Shown here in pieces: positions 58,149 through 64,000 of a DNA stretch of 64,000 nt. Origin of the DNA: Melieria omissa (lineage: Eukaryota; Arthropoda; Insecta; Diptera; Ulidiidae); NCBI GenBank assembly GCA_963971225.1, contig OZ020269.1, positions 11,680,701 to 11,744,700 of the forward strand. The letters are read 5' to 3'. Positions within the stretch are counted from its first letter, which is position 1; the number at the start of each line of letters is the position of its first letter. The notes under the pieces were generated by a model that saw only the letters and a list, made by a program, of their open reading frames with translations, searched no databases and was not told the origin of the DNA. A program made the translations under genes and the position numbers.

Positions 58149-58176
58149 TTTCATGGGTAAAATTTTACCCATGAAA
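58149..58176. repeat. 28-bp perfect palindrome
   Basis: Half-site TTTCATGGGTAAAA followed exactly by its reverse complement, with no spacer; the centre is between 58162 and 58163. It lies in A/T-rich sequence next to an A run. It could extrude a cruciform or mark an element junction. Confidence 0.9.
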
Positions 58177-58264
58177 CTTTTTTAGCAATAAGTTAAATCG
58201 GTTTTAAATCGTTCCATAATTTAGTCAATCAATATCAATTTAAATCAATCAATAATTTAAACAG

Positions 58265-58480
58265 CCTAAAACTATATAAAAGTGATGCTACATTTATTCC
58301 CAATATTTAGATAACTTCTGGCGTAGTGTTGACTACTAAATTTCGGCTTTGCATACTTTTAGGCTGTCAGGAAAACTTAGAGCAGCTTTGTAGTCAATAA
58401 TTTCCTATATTTGTTTTACATAAAGAATAAAAATTTCAAACTTAAAACTAACATTTAATGGCTTCTAAGAAAATCTCAGA
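58265..58480 (+). repeat. Duplicated unit carrying the 14-mer, copy B
   Basis: Counterpart of 57460-57690; GCATACTTTTAGGC is at 58351-58364. Confidence 0.75.
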
Positions 58481-61400
58481 CAGTTCTTGATATTTCTCTT
58501 AGAGCTTTTCTGCTGACATAAATTTATTTATATTCCCTGCCATCAATTTTGCATACAAATTTATTTTTCCTGCCTTTGCAGGCTTTTTGCCCTCAATACA
58601 AAATACAACAGTCCCGCCCACTCATATTCAGAAAATTAAAAAACAACAACTCAAAATTTTTTCAGCCAATTATTGGCTCAAACCTTTTTTTCTGTATATT
58701 CAACATTCATCAAAGCTTTCACTGCGTTTGCTTTCTGCATTTGTTGCGTGTAGGCTTATTTCTGTCAGCGTTGTTGTAAAAATGTTTGCTGTTCCTGCAA
58801 AAAAAGTGTTTGTCGTATTGAATTACATTAGCAAGCTGCTTATTGACAACAGGAAATGTTTTTGTGCTGATATCAGAATGTAAAAATTATATTTATTTTG
58901 TAAACTCAGGTAATCGCTATAACGATTAACTTTTTTTGGTAACATTTGGAATATAAATATTAATTAAATTGTCATAGTTTATCAATTATTTTCATTATCA
59001 CACTGACTGAGTGCGTTGAGTTGAATTAATGTTCCACTTCATCATAAAATAGTCAAATGTCAAAGGTGCAAAAGCGAGATTGCTAAACAATTTACAAACA
59101 CTTTCGAGTACAGTGCTGAGCAAAGCAACAGCTGCCACAAATCTCTGGTCAATGCTAAATGACAGCAACACGCAACGCAACGACCCCAGTGGGCGTGTGA
59201 GCACACTCAAACACAGACTGACACACACACACACACAACTACAACATAACTCATACCTTATTCATACACATACGTGAGTTGGTGTATGCGTGCAGACATG
59301 CGTCTGTGTGCGTGTTTGTCGACAATCAAGCCCAAGTCTACATTTGCCAATTTGTGCGTAATTTTGCTGCTCAAGTGGACGCTGTCAGGCGGCGAGCAGT
59401 TTAATTTGCACACGCAGCGATTTCTGGCAGCCGCCATTACACGAACGAACCGACACACCACGCACGCAAACGGACACTTGATGCGAATCATGGACGATTG
59501 TTTGGCACTGGTTGAGCATTGTTAGTTGATGCTATTGTTGTTGGTGTTTTGATGGTGTTGTTGTTAATGCTTGAAAGCAAACCGGAAAGCGTGCAAATAA
59601 TTCCTGGTTGTGTTCTCATTGTTGTTTGCTTCATTAAACAAAATTAGTTAAATCACAAGTAACAGCTACATGAATGTAAATGTGAAGATGTGTAAGTTTA
59701 CATTCATAGATGCATTTACTGGATTTGAGCCTCGCTGTGTGTGTGTATGTGTGAGTTTGTTCGCTTATGGCGTTGTTTTGAAAAATAACAATAACAAGCG
59801 TTCATGTCTCCAGCATGTGTCACTTATAGTTGTATGTTGTTGTTCTTGTTGTTGTTCTTGTTTTAATTCAAACTTTAATTAAATGTCATGACATCACAAT
59901 GGCTCTGCAACATATTCAACAACATCACGCTGATCCTTTTAAACTTCATCATCGCCGCTGTCATTGCAAGCTTTGTTCTCGTCGTTGTGCGCCACTGCAA
60001 CAACAAAATTAATAAATATTACGCTCGTAGCTATACACTGTTGCTGTTGTTGTTGTTCAAAATTTCCATGTCAAATTCAATTGTTGTCAGTTTATCTTAT
60101 TGTCAGCGCTGTCAATGGGCCTTTCACCTGGTTATCACACTGACAGCTTCTGCCTGTCGGTTGTTTTCTTTCATTGAACAGTCAATAGACATGCGAAAAT
60201 TTTACTGCCGTTCATATTTTCGAAAGCAATTAAAATCATATATGAATACGGCAATGACAACAGCAGCAAAAATACAAGAAAACAAATTTGTTCATTCAAT
60301 TGCGGAGATGAGTCCCATTAATTTTTTCTATAGTATTTTTTTTTATTGAAAAATTAAATTCATTTTTCTTAGTATAAAAGTGTATGAAGCATCCAGAAAA
60401 CCCAAGCATGTAGAAACAAATTTTTCTATAGGATTTTTTTATTGAAAAATTTAATGTATGAAGCATCCAGAACCCAAGTAGGTAGAAAAAAATTTACCTT
60501 TGTTATTGCAAAATACATCATTATGCAAATTACTTACTCACTTATGTAAGCTCACTTATGTAAGCCTATGTGGCCATAACAACTCGTTAAAAAAAAGTTC
60601 TCTCCAGGCACCTCTACTTTACTTTGCGAAGACATGGTTTCCCACTCTCTTTTTGCCGTTGACCTTCAAGAATCGCAGCGAACAGCTTTTTTGCCGGAGC
60701 TCAATTGCCCATACGGGAGACATGGCCAAGCCATGTCAGAACTTAAAGAGGTTGCATTAAAAATTTAACAAATCTACATTTGCATACTCTAAGCAAATTC
60801 TCAAACTGCAAATTTGAGAATAAAAAGAATTGTGCCAGGTTTCATCTCATATTTGATGCTATGACTTTTTGCTGTTGTTTTGTTGCAAGTTAAATGGGCT
60901 AAAAAATTGTTGGTAAAAAGGGAAACACTTCACTGAGCTCTAACTTTCCTTTAGCTGTTCGGACAAGTGGTCAAAGACAAAGAAAACGTTTAAATAATAT
61001 TTTAATTTGGTTTTATTTGTCCCTTAAATGGACAGAAAACTGCTTAAAGAACGTCGAAAAGTTTTCTTATTTCAGCTTTCTCGTTCGGTAAAAACACCTC
61101 TAAAAGAACGCAGAGAAATTGCCATTTTTGAATGATTGCACTGTGCAAGTCGAAAACTCCAACATGGGGGGACCTACTGAGCGACTTTTCTATAGGTATA
61201 CTGAGTTCAGATCTACCAGCCGTTTGGCTGGATTGGTTCTAGTTTAAGGGAAATCCGACTTTGAATTTTTCCCATTTTAGTCGAGTTCGTCGCTTAAGTC
61301 TTCGAACGTTTAAATGCTAATTGGTCCTAAATCGTTCTGAATATCGCTTTATTGTCTTCGACAAGTTTGTAGATAATTTAACGACCAATAAATTTGCTTA

Positions 61401-62272
61401 AGACACCAATACAAAAAAAATACTTTCAAACTGTGTTTTCGACAAAAATGTCCCAAAAACCCCACTTTCGTCGAGGCATAAAAACATTATAGCGAACACT
61501 CGTGAAAAAAATAAATGAGTATGCTTTTATATGGAGGGTTGCCTCCTGCATCTAACGAACTAAAAATTTTGCCTGGGAAACGCCCATAAAAGGCGCGGCT
61601 CGGCGTCAAAGTTAAAAGTTTTTATCAAATTTATACGATATGGGTATCAAACGAAAGGTATTTTCCATACCTTTCTTTGGATGTGCAACATTAGATACGT
61701 AAAATGTACTAATAAAAAGTTTTTAGCGAAAAAACATTTTTTTATAAAAATTTTTTTTACGGATTTTTTTTTCCAAAAAATTCATTACTAAGTTACAATA
61801 AGTTTTTTACCATATTGTAGCCTGTTTCTTTACAATGAAATATAAAAATGTATACTTTTGTTTTTTATGAATATATTTTTTTCATTTTTTTCTAACTTGA
61901 CTCTGGGTCCAAATCCATTTCATATTCACCTTGACAATCAATTTAATGTTAAAAAATATATTCAGAAAAAATAAAAATATTAAATGTTTTATACTTCATA
62001 AATAAATAAATAAATCTATAAAATATTTTTCAGCCATTGAAATGATAAACTGCCATTTCACTAGACTTGAGTTTCTATTGAACAATTAATGTTGTTATTT
62101 TAAATTGTGTAAATATTTTCATCACTCAAAATTGAATTTTTAACAACACAATAAAATGTTGTTGTTGTTCTTTTTATGCGGCAGTGGATAACTTCTACTT
62201 GTACATGCACAACACCACAAATCAACAACGCATATTTACATCGAAAAAATTCAATAAGAAATTCGCTCGACC
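58481..62272. other. Unique and unclassified sequence, no gene called
   Basis: Contains a CA run (59220-59237) and GTT/CAA runs. The 153-codon frame at 59888-60349 starts with a hydrophobic segment but has no recognisable domain. Between 61190 and 61700 there is GC-richer text (for example GATATGGGTATCAAACGAAA) that looks like decayed repetitive DNA, though no second copy occurs here to prove it. Confidence 0.4.
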
Positions 62273-62569
62273 ATGAAGCTCAAACAATGTTGTTCTCGGA
62301 AAAATGTCATCAATTGCTCGCTGCCGTCGTCCTTCGGCCTTAGAAACTACATACGGCACATGCAGATTTACATTACGTCAGACGAGTTTTACAGAAAACT
62401 AAAATTGCTGCTTTTTCAATTCCAACTTGTGGTGTACGACCCTCACTCCGCTTTGGGGCGTTTGTCGACTTGTGGCCTTTACAATAGTGGGTTTTTGTGT
62501 GGGGATTATTGCCGAGTGCTGGCTTATTGTTGCCTAATAATTGTTTTGTTTTTATTGTCATTGCTTGCG
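62273..62569 (+). CDS. Weak candidate exon ending at a splice donor
   Basis: The frame from ATG 62273 (CGACCATGA context) reads 99 codons to a consensus donor, GCG|GTAAGT, with the intron starting at 62570 in phase 0. Without splicing it runs to 62701. Residues about 80-99 are strongly hydrophobic (VLAYCCLIIVLFLLSLLA), like a signal anchor. No domain is recognisable in the preceding 80 residues, which are Cys- and Leu-rich, and no next exon is seen. It may be chance. Confidence 0.2.
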
Positions 62570-62701
62570 GTAAGTGCTTCTATTGTGTTTTGTTGTAGTC
62601 CATTAAATGTGCATTGTTGTCATGATTGGCTTGAATTTCTTCACTGGTTAAATGCTCTTGCAAGCATGAACACTAACATGAATTTATTTGCATGTGTGTG
62701 A

Positions 62702-64000
62702 GTGTGTATGCTCGAATGCACATACAAGCACATAAATTTGCTCACATTAGCCAACAGCCAGCAATTTGTGGCTTCATAATGAACGCTTGATTAAGTTTAG
62801 TTTTCAATAAAATTTTAATGAGTCAACTTTTAAATTGCTGTAAATTTTCTTTGCACTTTTACTTTGTTCTCTATTTTTGCATTGCTTAAAAATTCAATTC
62901 TTCAAGTCAACACACAGAAACCATGTTAAATAGGTTAGCTGTGAGGAGAGAAGAAATTGAAGGGTGGCAAAAACTTCCGACGCTTTCAATTACCACATAA
63001 TTTGCTCCAATTTCCAAACAACACATTTCACTTGCAGCAGCACAGCACGCACACACACATACACATAGAGACAGAAGACGCATACGTGAAGCTGGTGTAA
63101 AGAGTACGAAACGCGCATTTGGCAAGGGATATTTATGATTTTCTATAAGCTCACACACACACACACAGCACCATGAAGCAATTCGCCCTGCGCGAGTCAT
63201 GTGCAGCTTATTGCGCCGGCAGCTGTGCTGCAGAGCTTGGTTTGCCACACACACACGCGCACATTAGCACTCATACACACACACACACATACGCAAAGCA
63301 CAGAGCTCAGACACGTAGCTCAGTCGCTGACTGCGTTATGGGCACCGCCAGCGAATCTCATTTGGCTGTTGTAAGCGATTTACCATCACATGCCGCATTT
63401 GTACTGCAATAATGGCAAATGGTTGCTGCGCTACAACAATAACAAAAACACTATATAGCAGCATATGACAATAACAACAACTAGTACGCTGCCAGCTTTT
63501 CCTATGACGCCACCCGTTGAAAATGATTGCCTCGCCTCGTTTTTTTTTTCTTTTCTTTACTCATTTCTTTTTCATTTTTCTTGATATTTTGTTGTTGGTT
63601 TTATTAAATTTTTACTGCATTCGCAAAAGTTTGCCACTTGTATGCGATGTTTTTTTAATATTTTTATATTTGTTTGATTTTTTGGAGCTGTTTGAATTTT
63701 GACATTTTTGTTGCAGTCACCACACACAAATGACACATACGCATTGGCAATGTTTGGCAGGCGACTATATTTTCCCAGTGCTGCAATAGCAACAAATTTT
63801 GCCTGCATCTTAGCTGCGGGTGCAGCTGCACTTTTACTCCGTCGAGTACATTTAGCAGTCGCTACAAACGATTTAGTTGCATAAAATATGCGGCATAATG
63901 TCATCCGAAATATGACTTTTCGACATGCGTTGCAGCTTGTCAATATATTTGAACCCAATAGTTGGATGTGGGAGGAGGGGGAAGGGGAAGGACAAGGAAG
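62702..64000. other. Unique sequence with CA runs, no gene seen
   Basis: CA runs at 63049-63060, 63152-63166 and 63272-63288. Frames on both strands (minus 62907-63254, 63173-63412, minus 63572-63958) largely translate these repeats or lack domains. The window ends in a GGA-rich purine tract. Confidence 0.5.

Noticed and set aside
57691..58176. A piggyBac-type element starting TTAACCCATTGCTGCC
   Set aside because: No matching inverted end followed by TTAA was found downstream; the palindrome at 58149 does not pair with the start.
59888..60349. 153-codon frame with a hydrophobic N-terminus
   Set aside because: No recognisable domain; Ile/Phe/Leu content follows the T-rich DNA, and frames of this length occur by chance here on both strands.

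Overview
The window looks like AT-rich, gene-poor nuclear DNA of a higher fly. A tephritid fruit fly is most likely: two defective mariner relatives carry DD41D-type transposase remnants, a group first described in tephritids (Ceratitis rosa). That assignment is inference. There are no operons, ribosome binding sites, rRNA genes or CRISPR arrays, and no complete protein-coding gene.

The only gene-like signals are two candidate exons on the + strand. The better one (5052-5169) follows a TATA box, encodes a short N-terminal leader with a hydrophobic stretch and ends at a good GTGAGT donor. If it is real, much of the window to the right could be its first intron. The weaker one (62273-62569) ends at a GTAAGT donor after a hydrophobic segment.

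Layout. 1-5050: unique sequence, a 388-bp fold-back element (1476-1863) between ~160-bp direct repeats, and an AT-rich tandem array (2215-3140). 5052-6640: candidate exon, then an irregular repeat field. 8700-15340: a TTTAGTTGAG-type minisatellite in two blocks, with a 219-bp higher-order period in the first and a duplicated 3' flank, separated by spacer that holds a deleted DD41D mariner (13271-14202). 16844-18606: a piggyBac-type (TTAA) element with a nested insertion, then a solo LTR. 21541-22273: a degenerate tandem array. 24386-24835: (TTTTA)n. 27525-29540: triplicated repeat, tRNA-like sequence and two more solo LTRs of the same family, one interrupted by a second deleted mariner. 32970-36520: a cluster of a short GAGCGTATGAGTAA motif and a mariner remnant. 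38560-40270: another mariner and a tandem triplication. 42138-46162: duplications, a CGTA-rich inverted-repeat element and two TTAA elements. 48150-48960: a dead LINE reverse transcriptase. 50176-50822: a mariner with its last catalytic region deleted. 52411-55240: (AAAAT)n and two tandem arrays. 57460-58480: a duplicated unit and a 28-bp perfect palindrome. 58480-64000: mostly unique sequence with CA repeats.

The most unexpected signal is a 14-mer, GCATACTTTTAGGC and close variants, found about 15 times on both strands in otherwise unrelated contexts: LTRs, tandem arrays, a duplication and isolated sites. Every transposase or reverse transcriptase seen is visibly broken, so this is a graveyard of old elements rather than an active locus.
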